From Rhipidocladum racemiflorum (lineage: Eukaryota; Streptophyta; Magnoliopsida; Poales; Poaceae), in assembly GCA_036346355.1 (NCBI GenBank), contig CM070581.1, positions 4,650,001 to 4,714,000 of the forward strand: a stretch of DNA of 64,000 bases, given 5' to 3'. Each line of letters starts with the position of its first letter. The first letter of the stretch is position 1. Under the pieces are notes generated by a model. It was given only the letters and a program-made list of their open reading frames with translations, did not search any database and was not told where the DNA came from. Positions 11,690-24,551 of this stretch are shown here, piece by piece. A program made the position numbers and the translations under genes.

Positions 11690-13200
11690 CATCCTCGACT
11701 GATTAATCACTGGCTGTAGTATGTATTGCAGACAAAAGCAAGGGTTACAGAAAGAAGAGCAAGGGCACACCTGTATGTTGTATATGTGACGAGGAAAGTC
11801 ATATGATAAAGGATTATCTAAGTTTGAAGCAATTGGAGGGTGCATGCTCAATGGTCGTAGCAAAAGGTGATTAAGATGTGCTTGTTTTCAGTCAATCAAG
11901 TACTTCTCATAGATAAATATTAGATTCAGGTTGTTGCTTCATTATATGTTCGGTGAGAGAGATGTTTGACGAATGATCTCTAAGTCCGACGCTTGGAACT
12001 GTTAACTCGGTTGATTACAAGGAGTATGCAATTAATGAGGTGGGAATAGTTATATTAGAGATGTACAATGGCGCACATCGTATATTGACGGTAGTTCGGT
12101 ATATACCTAGCATAAGGTCGCTTGAACTCAAAGGTTATGAGGTATCACTTTAAAGTGGAGTCATGCAAGATACTTACAAAGGGTAGGTAATCATGAAAAG
12201 TATCTGAAGCAATAGAGGATACTGATTGATAGGTAAACCTAAAGGAAGAGCAATCAATAGGACATCTAAAAAAAATCCTAACCATGAGAACAAAACCGTG
12301 TCGTTAACGGTAGATACTCAGATCTCAGCTGCAGTTATGTGCAGAACTGTAAAGACGGTTGCAAAATCTAGCAGATGCGAAGGCGAAGGTGTGAGCTATT
12401 GGAAGAAAGAAGTCATGGTGGGACCAACCATGAAGTACCATTGAGCAGGTGGAGCTCAAAGATGGTACAAACCTATGGTATGAAGGGCTATAGGAACAGA
12501 AGATGTGGTTAAACAAACTACACAAAGAAAATGCTCTCAGGTGACGGGTTTGGGTAGCCAAACCCAAACACCAACACCCAAATTGCAATGATGTGCATGA
12601 GCCCCTGTAGTGGTAGCACTCTCAAAGGTGAGAGCCTGAGAGGAAGGGAAAAAAAATACAAAGCTGATTTGGAACGAGTTCTTGGAGGAGCACGATGACT
12701 TCAATGGATAAGAGTTAATGTGTAGATTGTTAATTATAGTAACTCATATATAGTCTTTTAGGATTTGAAAAGGTGTGCTTAATAAATCATAATAGGATTA
12801 GGATTCCTTATTTCTTGCAGAGTAAGATTCCTACTTGCTTTAGATGAGAACTAAGGGAGCTATATAAACCCATGAGGTGGTAATAGAGAACACAAGCAAC
12901 CAAGAAGACACAAGCGAACTCATCCAAAGTAAAATGTACACGAGAAGATTAGATGCTAGGTTATTCTTTAGCACTAAATCTTTGTATATGGCAATGATCC
13001 AAAGATTCAAGAGGTTGTGAGGGAGCAATAATCCCTTGCACTCTTTTGAGATTATGCTTAAAGAATTTGCGTTCGGCTTTGCCAAATCTGTTCTCTCACG
13101 TTGTGGTTGTTTTAACGTTGTTATTTGGGTTTTCTCTATGAGATTAATCTTCTTCATTCTTGAGACTATACATATTTGTACTATATCTTATAAAACTCTG
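11690..13200 (+). mobile_element. Decayed Ty1-copia fragment
   Basis: Translated in pieces, 11750-12200 resembles the junction of gag zinc knuckle, aspartic protease and GAG-pre-integrase in Ty1-copia polyproteins: a CxxC-like knuckle near 11780, then a stretch reading roughly as 'LGTVNS...YNGAHRILTVVRYIPSIRSLELKGY' with stops and frame changes. At 12860-13150 an LTR-like segment contains a TATA box (CTATATAAACCC near 12860) followed by leader-like sequence. No boundaries or target duplication were found. The element is inactive. Confidence 0.5.
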
Positions 13201-15480
13201 ATGTGATATGAGAATAACTGTGCTAAATAAAGTATAACAAAAGAGTCACTCGTTGGATAGCGGTGTGAATGTGACAATGATTGTTTAATTTGAGCTCGCA
13301 CGGTAGACATTAGGATGACAGGAGTCAGTCCAGACCCAACCAAAAAACAAGAGAGGCTCGGTAGGCAGTACCACATCACTCGGCGGGCACATGTGCAGTG
13401 TTTCTCACGTAGAGGTTCAAATCATACTCTCCATGTTCACATAGTTACTAAATAGTAAGATGTCTATGCGTTGCAATAAAAAGTCATAATTTACACAAAT
13501 TGCAATATTTCCCTTGGAACAAAAAGGATCAACAAACTAAAAGATGGTGAAAACTGATTACATCTTAAAGCATGTCTTTTTATGGCTTCATGAAATGTTT
13601 ATCATCGGTTCGTTAGGTAATCGAAGGAATAATCTATTGTCAGGAATGAACAATACACATGACAAGTATACAGCTTCCACATTAAGAATATTGCATCAAT
13701 GACTCACCAATCATCATTCCACAACCAACAAGTCTCACCACTATTCCCATACAAATAGCCCCCAAAAAATAGTAACATAATTACAAGTTATATTATTCAC
13801 AGAATCATGTTACCTAGCACATCGAGTTGGCTTACAACATGCCATCGACTCCAAAACCCAATCTTCCTAATAGAATTCACATAAGATGTCTTAAATGAAG
13901 TTGCAACACAAACATCGACTTTAATACATAACAATAATACATCAATATATAAATAACTGGGAAGCTATGTTGTGACATAACAACAAATCGAATGATAAAT
14001 TTGACATTATTAATTAAACAGAAACATGAATTAAAATTTAGAAATGAAGCTAATGCAGTAGCCTTCTGGAAGACTCGTCCTCATCTGTAGCTTGTCAAGT
14101 AAAGAGAAATATATGCACTCTACAAAATGGATTAAAAAATGTCAAAATCATGAATACTTTGTGTTACATCGAAATGAGATGAAATGATTAGTGGTTTACG
14201 TTATTTAATGTCCAATCATTCTAGCAATTGTATCATTCCTTATTTCAACATCATTCATGACAAGTTCCTTACATTAGCATCATGAAGCACTACTTGCCGT
14301 AGAACTGCCAACAAAAGTGAGCATTGATCAAATTATGAAAGATATGCTTACATTATTTCATTAGTTGTTTACCTTCAAACTGTTGTGCGCTTGCAATTTG
14401 AGGTCCAAAAAAGAAATTGCTACAGTCTATTATCATCAAGCAACCTTTTCAATAATAAAAATAAAGTAACTTGTTGAGTTCAAAAGAAAGATGAAGTAAC
14501 ATGATGTAATATTTATATGAGCTAGACGCATATCGTACTGAATATTCTTCTTTAGCATTGTCATCGACAAAAACATGGTTCTCTTCACCCCCAAGTCTTT
14601 ATCGTGTTAGATACCGCACAATAAACCCATCCCGAACATGCACGAATACTATGTTGTGACTGATGTACAGAAAACATATACCGACTGATAAATACGCTAT
14701 ACAATTTAGTTGATTTCAAGATAATAGAATCATTACTAAACTACTTGTTTGTCATCCATGAGGCCTAATTCCCTCATCGGTATACGACGTGGGAAGCTGT
14801 TGATGTGATGTATTGTATCGGCATGTACAACCAAACCGACCACATATTGCCAAAGTTGTATGAAGTATTACGATTATTGAAAGCAGTAACACAAAATTCA
14901 TTGATTGAAATGGTTACAATATTTGAAAAAACAGAGATCTTACCAACGATTGACTTATTTAGCTTCAAATATATATCTTCAAAGTGTGTGGAGTGTAGGG
15001 AGATTAGAAAACCGAATGAAATTGCTCAATCATTAAATTGTAGTCTGGTGCATGAATTTTAACTCATGCTCCTATCCAAGGAAACAGAATTCATTAGGAG
15101 CTGGGTCAACATTTACAAAACAGACCTTATGTGAACTTTGTTCTGCAAGTAATCGATCAAATCTATGTGCTTCTCTGTCGAAGCAAAATATAAACTACAA
15201 AAGCATACGGTCAATATATGAAACAATGCATTGAGGATAATTAAAATCACATGTGGTGTAACGAATATATTAAAGGTAATATCGACACATACATTCTCAT
15301 CGGCGATTATAAGCTGAAGCATAGGTCTAGTCATTATCCCTTGCATACGGAATTTGTGCACAAAAATCCTATTTGTAGTATATGTTGTATTTGTATGTAA
15401 AATGTATGTCGCGATGTATAAATTGAAACAAACATATAAAACATGAGGGTGAGGTGGGAGCGGCGGGCTGTCGTGCGGTA
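13200..15480. other. AT-rich intergenic DNA, no gene recognised
   Basis: Only short open frames occur on both strands. Some stretches (for example 14300-14420 and 14800-15060) have the texture of old coding or intron sequence, but no domain can be named. I looked for Helitron-type ends and found none that I can support. Confidence 0.4.
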
Positions 15481-15717
15481 GGCCCCGACTCTCGTCGGCC
15501 CAGCAGTCCTGTAGTGGGCCGAAGGCCCAAACACCAAACACGCGGCCTAAACTGAGACGCTCCATCCGAGTCCGAGTTCGAGCGAACTAACCAGGTTCGG
15601 GGCTCCGCACGCGCGAGAGGTGAGGAGAGATCAGCAGAGAGCTCTAGGAAGGAAGAGAGGGGACGAGGGAGAGGGGAGAAGCGAGTAGTTGAAGAGGAGA
15701 GGGACGGCGGCGGGGTG

Positions 15718-18700
15718 ATGGAGGAGGACGACCGGGTGGCGCACGCGCAGATCCCGACGAGCTTCGGCCACGAGCTCCGGGCCTGCCTCCGCTGCCGCCT
15801 CGTCAAGACCTACGACCAGGTACTCACCCCTCCCTCTTTCCCGTCAGTCTAGGGCTTAGGGTTTCCTGTTGGTTCAGCCTCTATCAGGGTGTTGGGTAAG
15901 CCGGGGGAGGATGCGGCGCCGGATTTGGCGTTTTATTTCCCCGGGGAGTATTCATGGTCGGAGGGTGGGGGGTTCACAATATCGACGAGACCGATTTTTG
16001 CCATCTTCGGTCTGGCTCGAGAAACTGAACGGTCGATAAACCGGTCCAATTCAAATTCAAAAAATTCGGAAAAATTGGGAAAATTTATCCTAAAATTCCC
16101 TAAAATTAGTATTAATAGCTTTTTGACATCTCCCATGATTTTTTTTTTAAAAAAAAAACCGAATGTTTGAGACGTAGGAAGGGGGGGGGGGGGGGAGGTA
16201 TAACTCCACATGAAATGGAAGGTATGCTACATTTCTCAATATATATGATGAACTGCCACATTTAACTTCTGCCTGCCATTGTTTTGTCTTTGAGTCCAAG
16301 AACACAGGAGACAACAAAGTAAATCTCATATCTCCACATTAACTTGTTCTGCTACAATAGTGCAGACACGTATAACTCTGATACAATATCATCTATTAGC
16401 CAAGCCCCAGATTTCGCAGATCCTTCTTTTGACCAGTGGATCCCTCTTTCTTGATCCTAGAAGGCCTAATAATACGGTCAATAATGCCGTATTCCAGAGC
16501 TCCTTCAGCATCAAAGCGCTTCACCCTAGAAAGGTCCTCATGAATCTGCAATTTGGTAAATGCTAGAGATGAGAGGAATGCTTCTGAATCATGAGAATGT
16601 TGCACATATAGGGAAAGTAGCAACATTTTATTCTACATCGTATTTTTCCATATTTTTCTATACATTTCTAACATTTCTCCTGATTTTCTAGGCCTTTACA
16701 GGGTTTTTACTAATTTTCCAGCATTTTCTGCAATTTTTTCAAATTTCCGCTGAGTGTTCCAATTTTCAATGTAAACCAGTCGAAAATTGGTAAAAACCAG
16801 TTGATTTTTGAATTATTTCGCGCTGTTTGACCGCCGAGTTCAAAAAGTTTGACTTTGCATTTCGTTCGGTTTCTACCGATTTTCGATGAAAATCGCTACT
16901 GCCGTGTGGGCAATTTCCAACGTCGGTTCGGTAATGTAAACCCTGGGGTTAGTTGCTTGTTCTTGATTTCGATCTCGTGCTCGATTTACGCGCAGCCTGC
17001 CGCTTATTGGGATTCTTCCATGAGCAATTTGTGTGATTTCCATCCTCTTGTGTCTGATTGCTGTTTCGGCTGTGCAGTTCAGGGAGAACGGCTGCGAGAA
17101 CTGCCCGTTCCTGGAGATGGACAAGGAGCACGACAACGTCGTCAACTGCACCACCCCCAACTTCACCGGGTAACTCCATGCTTCATCGCACTCAGCCTTG
17201 TTCTTGCAGTTCTTCTGTGTTACAGGCGTCCTCATCTGTTGCTCGCCTGCTGGGGATGTGGCGATTCCATGTTGTTGGAATTTCATATGTATTTTGTGCT
17301 TTGAATTAGCTCATAAACAGATAAAAAGGCAAAAGCCCAAAAAAATGGAACACTTGTGGGATTTTTCTGTTTTTCAGCCTGTGTTGATTTTGAGAATACC
17401 TCATGAAAAATATTTTTTATTGCGAAACTTCGTAGCATTACTATATATGTTTATGTAGGATAAGTGAATAACTCATCGAATACATAAAAGTTAAACAACC
17501 ATATATTTTTGAAGAAATTGTTGCTGCTATGCTGCGTAAAGCTTTATTTATTTATTTATTGCACTCCAGTGTTTCCCTTGTTTCGAATTATATTGCATGA
17601 TACAGTGTTGATGGTGGATGGGAGCTAATGAAGATGATTTTCTGGCATGCAGAATAATCTCATTGATGGATCCCAGTAGGAGCTGGGCTGCTCGTTGGTT
17701 GAGAATTGGTAAGTGTGTGGTTATCCCATGGCCCTTAATTATGTTTTCCCTCAAAACTACCTTGTCCTTTTAGTTTGCATTCATTTATGCTATTTGTTTT
17801 TCCTAGCTCATAGTGAAATGCAACTTTTTGTTGAGATTATTCTAGAAACAGATCTGCTAGGTCGTGTACAAGGAACGGTTGCCCTCCCTGTTACTGCCTA
17901 ATCCTCTGGTTAGGCGTATAATCGCTACTAGGTGTGGTGAGCGGACAAGTACCGCCTTTTAGAACATTAGGAGATGCCATTTTGAAGGGCTAATGTTGTA
18001 ATTGTTATAGTTCATTGTCGCTTAGTGCTCTTTTGTATTTCTTTTATGGCAGGACTTAGACTAGTTAGTAAGCATCCGTCAGAGACTCAAGAATATGTAG
18101 GCTGTTTTCCCTTTGGTAAAATATATATAGTGGGCTTTATCTGATTGTTGTTTCGCCATAGTTACTGTTGACCTGATTTTATGTGATTGCTATTTGTGAA
18201 GGATCAGAAAACCAAACTAAAAACCTTGTCATAAGGCAATTATCAGTGGATTAGTTCATATCATCATAAAAGTACAGAAAAAGTAAATAGTTTGTTAAAG
18301 ACTTTGTGTTTCTCCAAGGGCATAGCTGCATAGCATGTACTTATGTTTCCTTTGCTCCCTTTCTAAAGTCTTCTCTAGGCTCATCACAGATCATTTCTTG
18401 ATACCGTATCCAAATATCCAATGCTTTGACAATTTTTTTGATTGTTTCCACTAAACAAGTAAATGGGATTCTCTAGGCTCATCACAGATCATTTCTTGAT
18501 ACCGTATCCAAATATCCAATGCTTTGACAATTTTTTTGATTGTTTCCACTAAACAAGTCAATGGGACTCAAAATTCATCGACTTTTAGGCTCGACACTCC
18601 GGAACATAATATCATTCACATTTAATGGAACTTATATCTGTTGTGTTGTTGCAATCCTTGTTCGATTCGCTTTATTTACATTTTATTGGTACGGCTTTCC

Positions 18701-19264
18701 AGTTTTGAAACAGCAGCATCATGTGGAAGATGCTGATGATAGTTATTTGCCGAGTATATTTCTTCTATTTAGCATCATTGTCCAAAGAAAATCCTAAAGG
18801 ATGCACTTCTTACCTTTGCTTAACTTCTAGGAATTCCAGTTTGTCATTTTTAAATCATGTGTAGTCTTTTAGTTAAGTAGAGCTTGGCAAAATTAATGCC
18901 CGTAGTTCATGGCGCAATGTTTTTTTTTTTACTCTGGTAACCACCTTGTTATAGACTTGCTGGAGAGGATCACTTCTGTTTTTGTGTAATACATGACCGA
19001 GTGTTGCACTATAGCAGTAACTGAAATCTACTTGTGTGCCTTTCTCGATCTGCAGGGAGGTTCATTCCCGGGTGCTATACACTGGCTGTATCTGAGGAGC
19101 TTCCGGAGGAGTATCAAGTAAAATACCATATACCGGCTTTTTTTTAGCAGCAGTTGTTGTTATGTTGATATGCTCTTATTGGAGATCTAACATCCTTTGT
19201 TTCGTCACTCCAGGGCATTTGCCAAGACAACAACGTGCACTATGTACCTCCCAAGCGTGTGTGA
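15718..19264 (+). CDS. SPT4: Transcription elongation factor SPT4
   Basis: Five exons (15718-15819, 17078-17169, 17653-17708, 19056-19117, 19214-19264) join in phase into 120 residues, the usual SPT4 length. SPT4 pairs with the NGN domain of SPT5 to form DSIF, which travels with RNA polymerase II and supports processive elongation in the nucleus. The four zinc ligands are present in the pattern C23-x2-C26-x13-C40-x2-C43 (ACLRC...GCENC). The SPT5-contacting core follows, with the family signatures NCTTPNFTGIISLMDPSRSW and PGCYTLAV, and the C terminus PPKRV is typical. The start is the first in-frame ATG before the conserved 'IPTSFGHELRACLRC'. Intron 1 carries an antisense Clp gene fragment and intron 3 a fresh tandem duplication. 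The identification is secure. Confidence 0.96.
16396..16545 (-). pseudogene. Antisense C-terminal fragment of a plastid Clp protease subunit gene (ClpP/ClpR-like)
   Basis: The minus strand encodes 49 residues and a stop, including 'HEDLSRVKRFDAEGALEYGIIDRI', the C-terminal signature of Clp proteolytic subunits (nuclear ClpP/ClpR type). The open reading starts immediately after an intact splice acceptor (TTGCAG|ATTCATGAG), and intron-like sequence continues beyond it to higher coordinates. The intron boundary and probable 3' untranslated sequence (down to about 16330) are kept, so the piece was copied as DNA rather than by retroposition. It lies in SPT4 intron 1 in the opposite orientation. 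The catalytic region is absent, so it cannot make a working subunit. Confidence 0.8.
18371..18566. repeat. 98-bp tandem duplication in SPT4 intron 3
   Basis: Units 18371-18468 and 18469-18566 start TTCTCTAGGCTCATCACAGA and differ by a single base near the end (AAGTAAATGGG versus AAGTCAATGGG). Such identity indicates a recent event. It lies far from either splice site. Confidence 0.95.
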
Positions 19265-19446
19265 TCAAGGCTGAGTGGAACGCAGCGTCCCGATCCTGAA
19301 GCAGCACTCTCACATGTATTTGCATCTGTAATGCCTACCAAGGAGACCGCTAATCTTAATTAATGCTTCCTTCAGTGAGCAGCTGATCAGCATATTGGTC
19401 GCAAACCTCTGCACAACTCAGATGTGTCGTTCTAAGCAAGCAGCAG

Positions 19447-20185
19447 TTTTTTTTTTTTTTTTTTTTTTTTTTTTGAAAATTGGAGGTAGGAGCACTGCCT
19501 ATGCATTAAAGAAGAAAAGAGAGTTTGGGAACAAAATTACAGCACGCCAGTCTAAAGCCCCCATTAGGGTGAGCTAGACATGCCGAAACCCACACCCTAG
19601 TGAACACCTTAATTAGAGAAACCAAAAGGCGAAAAAAGACTGCTTAGACGGTTCTCTCGGTAGCAAAAGCAAACTCTCATCTCCTGGCGTGCTCTTTGCA
19701 CAACGTTGTTGATGGTACTCTCTGTGTCTTGGAAAACGCGCGCATAGCGTTTTTTCCAGAGGTTGCATAGACCGTACACTTTAGCGCCATCAAGTTTACG
19801 TCTTGCCGCTTGTGGAGAGGCCGTTTGCAGCCGAAGCCATCAGTCTTCGACGAACGAGCACGCGGCGAACAGATTGGATGCTTGAAGATCGAAGCCTTGC
19901 GAGGGAAGGAGCAAACACCAGTAGGAACTGGCAAAGCAACACATCGGAGCATGATATGCAAAGCCGTCTCAGGTTCAGCCTTGCAAAGGCGATAGACAGG
20001 ATGATGGGGCCATCCTCTTCAAGCTAGATTATCTGTCGTTAGGATACTGTTGCGAAGTAACAACCATGCAAAGATTTTGCATTTGTCTGTGATCTCGCTT
20101 CCCACACAGTTGTTTTAGTTTTCGCAATTGATCTGTTGCCGCATCGTGGCATAAAAATGTACGCAATTGGCTGTTGCCTCCTGGC
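19447..20185 (-). mobile_element. 3' end of an L1-type LINE (zf-RVT region), interrupted by a copia element
   Basis: Read on the minus strand, the segment encodes in pieces the C-terminal zinc-binding region of plant LINE reverse transcriptases: 'KIFAWLLL', then a C-x2-C...H-x3-L-x-C arrangement near 19940-20010 ('VYRLCKAEPETALHIMLRC'), and later 'LWKKRYARVF' near 19750. It ends in a long A tail (T run 19447-19474 on +). There are stops and frameshifts, so it is dead. The copia element at 20186 is inserted into it, and the LINE may continue beyond 24790. Confidence 0.75.
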
Positions 20186-20396
20186 TATTACAAGTAAACT
20201 GAGAATAGCAATAGAATGAATGGATGAACCCACAAATTGCATTGATCAATATATGTATTTATACATGTGAAGGGATGCTATGAATAGATGCCTAATCCTA
20301 AGAGGTGTCTTTTAGAGAAGACATTAATTACCTAATCTATGTCTTGATGAGATCACATGAAGAGGTGTCTTTTAGAGAAAACATTGGTTCACAACA
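20186..20396 (-). repeat. 3' LTR of copia-1
   Basis: The 211-bp LTR begins TGTTGTGAACCAATG and ends CTTGTAATA on the minus strand. It contains a TATA box (TATAAATA, near 20250 on +). It is shorter than its partner because the partner carries two small internal duplications. Confidence 0.9.
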
Positions 20397-20944
20397 CTCC
20401 CCCTTGATCGAATCTTCCTTGAGATCAATGCGTTGTTGTTTCCTTTAAAAACCCTATGGGAACAATCTGAGGATTATATTGATATGCCATCAAAAACTCC
20501 TTTAAACCCGGTGGGAGAAATAAGGAGAAAAATATGACATATATAAGTGTGATTAATAAATCACTGTCTTTGGTAACTTCTCTAAAAACCTTGTAGGAAA
20601 AATATGAAGAGAAGATATGTTGATATACTGTTGAAAACTCCTATGAAAAACCCAATGGGAAAATTTAGGACAAAAATTGATACAGTATATTTAAGTGATT
20701 GTCTTTTGTAAACTCGTATGAGAAAACCTATTATAGGAAAAACCCACAAAACGAGTTTAAGAACAATGCATGTCTTTGATGTTTCCTAAAAAAAACCCCA
20801 ATGAGGAAAACATGAAACATGACATATACTTGTGTTAATATTACCTCATTAAAACTTTTCATGAGAAACCTTGTCAGTAAAACTCATAAAAAGAAAGAGT
20901 GTAATATTTGTTAGGATAGGTTAATTGTTAGGAGATATCTCCCC

Positions 20945-23900
20945 CTATTCTTGCAAATTTCGAAGTCGTCTCATACCAATCCCATGAATATATTTCAAGA
21001 ATGTAGAAGATGGTAATGACTTAGTGAAAAGATCGGTGAGGTTATCGCATGATTTGGTTTGCAAGATGTTTATCTCCCCACTTTGCTGTAACTCATGAGG
21101 ATAAAACAATTTTGGAGCAATATGCTTTGTGACGTTACTCTTTATATAACATGTCTGCATCTGTGTAACACAAGCTGAATTATCTTCATAGATAATTGTA
21201 AGTGATTCAATAGAACCAATACCACATGATTGTTGTATGTGGTTAATCATTCTGCGAAGCCATACACATTCACGTGAAGCTTCATATAGTGCAATAATTT
21301 CAGAATGATTAGTAGAAGTAGCTACCAGAGTCTGTTTAGAAGACTTCCATGAAATAGCCGTTCCACCATATAAGAATACAAAGCCTGTTTGAGATCTGGC
21401 ATTATGGGGATCTGATAAATAGCCAGCATCCGTGTATCCAATCATAGTGGGATCTTGATTTCTTTCGAAATATAATCCAAGATCCTTTGTGCCATTGAGA
21501 TATCTGAGGATATGCTTTACACCTGTCCAATGACGTTTGGTTGGTGCAGCGCTATGTCTAGCTAGTAAGTTCACTGCAAATGCAATATCAGGCCTGGTGC
21601 AATTTGCAAGATACATAAGCGCTCCAATAACACTGAGATAAGGAACCTTGGATCCCAGTACCTCTTCTCTAACATTACATGGTCTAAATGGATCTTTCTC
21701 CATATCTAGAGATCGAACAACCATAGGTGTTTTAGATGGATATGATTTGTCCATATTGAATTTTTCCAATATTTTCTGGATATAGGCTGATTGATGCACT
21801 AAAATTCCTGAGGGAAGGTGCTCCAGTTGTACACCTAAGCAAAATTTGGTCTTACCCAAATCCTTCATCTCAAATTCCGTCTTTAGGTGATTGCGTGCTT
21901 CATTTATATCGTTAGAGTTGCCAATGATATTTAAATCATCAACATATACGGATATAATATAGAATCCCGTTGGAGATTTCTTTATGAAGACACATGGGCA
22001 ATCATCATTGTTTGTGTATCCCTTCTTTAGAAGGAATTCACTTAGTCGGTTGTATCACATTCTTCCCGACTGTTTCAAGCCATATAGTGACTTGTTGAGC
22101 TTTACATAGTACATGTTGCGATTTGCGTTTGGATTCGGAATTGAGATTCCATCGAAAACCTTCACGTATATGTCCGAATCAAGTGACCCATAAAGATATG
22201 CTGTCACTACATCCATCAACTGCAGAGATAGATGATTTTGAACTGCCAATGATATTAAGTATCGAAATGTTATTCCACCCATAACTGGAGAATATGTTTC
22301 ATTGAAATCAATACCGGGTCTCTGCATGAACCCTTGTGCTACAAGTCTCGCTTTATATCTCACCACCTCATTGTTTTCATTCCGTTTCCGGACGAAAACC
22401 CATTTGAATCCCACAGGGAAGACTTTTGGAGGTGTAGGTATTGCATATGTGAATACTTTTCTTTTGGTAAGCGAGGCTATCTCAGCTTGAATTGCTTCCT
22501 TCCATTTAGTCCAGTCCGAGCGCTTTTTGCACTCTGCCATGGTCTTGGGATCTGGATCATTTAGGAGGTTATTTGCAATTGTTGCGGAGAAGTAAGTGAC
22601 GACAATTGTAGTCTTTCGGTCATATGATTCTCCAGAATCGATATAATTAGTGAAAATTTCTTGCACCCTTGATGATGGCTCATTATTTCCCAAAACTGTG
22701 GAGCCAGGGCGTTCCAATGTCCCGGGATCAGCAATAGAGTGCACTTTTGATCTGGGTTGTGAATCAAGTTGAGGTTGGCTTACATTTACTGAGTTGGAGG
22801 ATTTTGTCCTCGGTTTCTTTTGTTGCTTGCTAGAAGCTACATCTTTAGCCGTGGCCTTACTTCTCCCCCTCTTACTTTGAAGTGGGAGTTGAATGGTTTT
22901 ATTTGGTAACTCCACTCTTTCAGGCACATTTCGGGCAGGATAATAGGATTTAGTAACACCTTTAGTATCAGTAAATGCATCTGGCAGGTTATTTGCAATG
23001 TGTTGCAAATTTATAATTTTTTGAACTTGAAGTTCAGTTTCTTGAGTACGTGGATCTAAGGTGGAAATGTTTATAGCATCCCAATTGATTTCCGGGCATT
23101 CTTTTTGGTACTTGAAATCTCCCCCTAATGCCGGGAAATGATCCTCATTAAATATACAATCAGCGTGCCGGGCCGTGAATAGGTCCCCTATTAGGGGTTC
23201 AAGGTATTTAACAATCGACGGAGATTGATACCCCACATAGATCCCTAATTTCTTGTGTGGGCCCACAGAGGTACGCTTGGGTGGTGAGATCAGTACGTAT
23301 ATAGCGCAACCGAATTTTCGCAGATGGGAAATATTTGGTATATTTCCACGTACTAATTGCAACGGGGAAGTTGTATGATATGCAGTTGGTCGCAATTGTA
23401 TTAAGTCAGCAGCGTGTAAGACCGCATGACCCCAACATGAAGTTGGTAAGTTACAATTTTGTAATAAGGGTCTTGCAATCCATTTGATTCTCTTTATAAG
23501 AGATTCTGCCAAACCATTTTGAGTATGGACATATGGAACAGAATGCTGCACTTGAATTCCTAAAGCTATGCAATAATCATTGAATGCATGTGAGGAAAAT
23601 TCAGCAGCATTGTCCAATCGTATTGATTGAATCTGGTATTCAGGATAATGTGTTTTAAGTTTAATAATTTGAGCAATTATCTTTGCAAAAACATGGTTAC
23701 GTGTGGATAAAAGACACACATGAGACCATCGAGTAGATGCATCTATAAGAACCATGAAATACCTGAAGGGTCCAGACAATGGTTGAATGGGGCCACATAT
23801 GTCACCTTGAATACGTTCAAGGAATTTTAGTGGCTCATGTTGGATTTTAAGATGAGAAGGTCTCAAAATCAATTTCCCAGTTGCACATGCAGTGCATATA

Positions 23901-24450
23901 AAATCTGAGGATTTTGGGAATTTGGCAACATGCAAATCATGACCATTAGAATTGCTGATAATTTTTCTCATCATCCATATACCAGGATGACCAAGGCGAT
24001 CATGCCAAGTTTGGAATTCATCAACATTCTGGAAAATTACCTTGTACGCAACATGCGATACAGGTTTAATGTATGTGAAGTACAATCCAGACGGTAAAGA
24101 GGAAATCTTTTCAAGCGTTTATCTACCATATCCGTAATCTTTAGTGATGAGGAGAAATTCCTCATTATTGTCATCATGGGTTTCAACAATTGAAACCATT
24201 TTTGCGGATATCTCTATAACTTAATAGGGTACGTGTTGAATCAGGATACAATAGTGCATCCTCGATTGTGATTTGAGTACCCATAGGAAGCATGATAGTG
24301 GCACGACCAGAACCAATTATCATTGCATCGCGTCCAGCGATTGTCAAAGCATTTCCTTGCCTCTTAGTAAGAGTTTGGAAATATTTTGTTTCCCTTAGTA
24401 TAGAATTAGTAGTACAACTATCTACTAGGCACAATTCCTCGTCCATCAGA
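20945..24450 (-). pseudogene. Copia-1 pol remnant (protease, integrase, RT, RNase H)
   Basis: On the minus strand the order is an aspartic protease-like motif (VDSC near 24420), the GAG-pre-integrase HHCC region (24060-23870), the integrase core, a reverse transcriptase with the YVDD catalytic motif (near 21940) and RNase H with the signature 'GTAISWKSSKQ' (near 21340). The frame is broken by a frameshift near 24190, a TAA at 24119-24121 and a TGA at 22055-22057, where related copies have tryptophan. Otherwise long stretches remain open. It is inactive as it stands, and gag is absent. Confidence 0.9.
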
Positions 24451-24551
24451 TCGACTCCCGTAGAAATCGACAATAAAAATGGGAGGCCTTCGCCTAATGA
24501 CAATCTCAATTTTGCTCTCCGGTGCTCAGTTGTAGAGCGTGCTTGATAACG

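Noticed and set aside
13380..15350. Possible Helitron or captured replication-protein fragment
   Set aside because: Some wording looked RPA-like, but no clear domain, 5' TC end or 3' hairpin with CTRR could be found.
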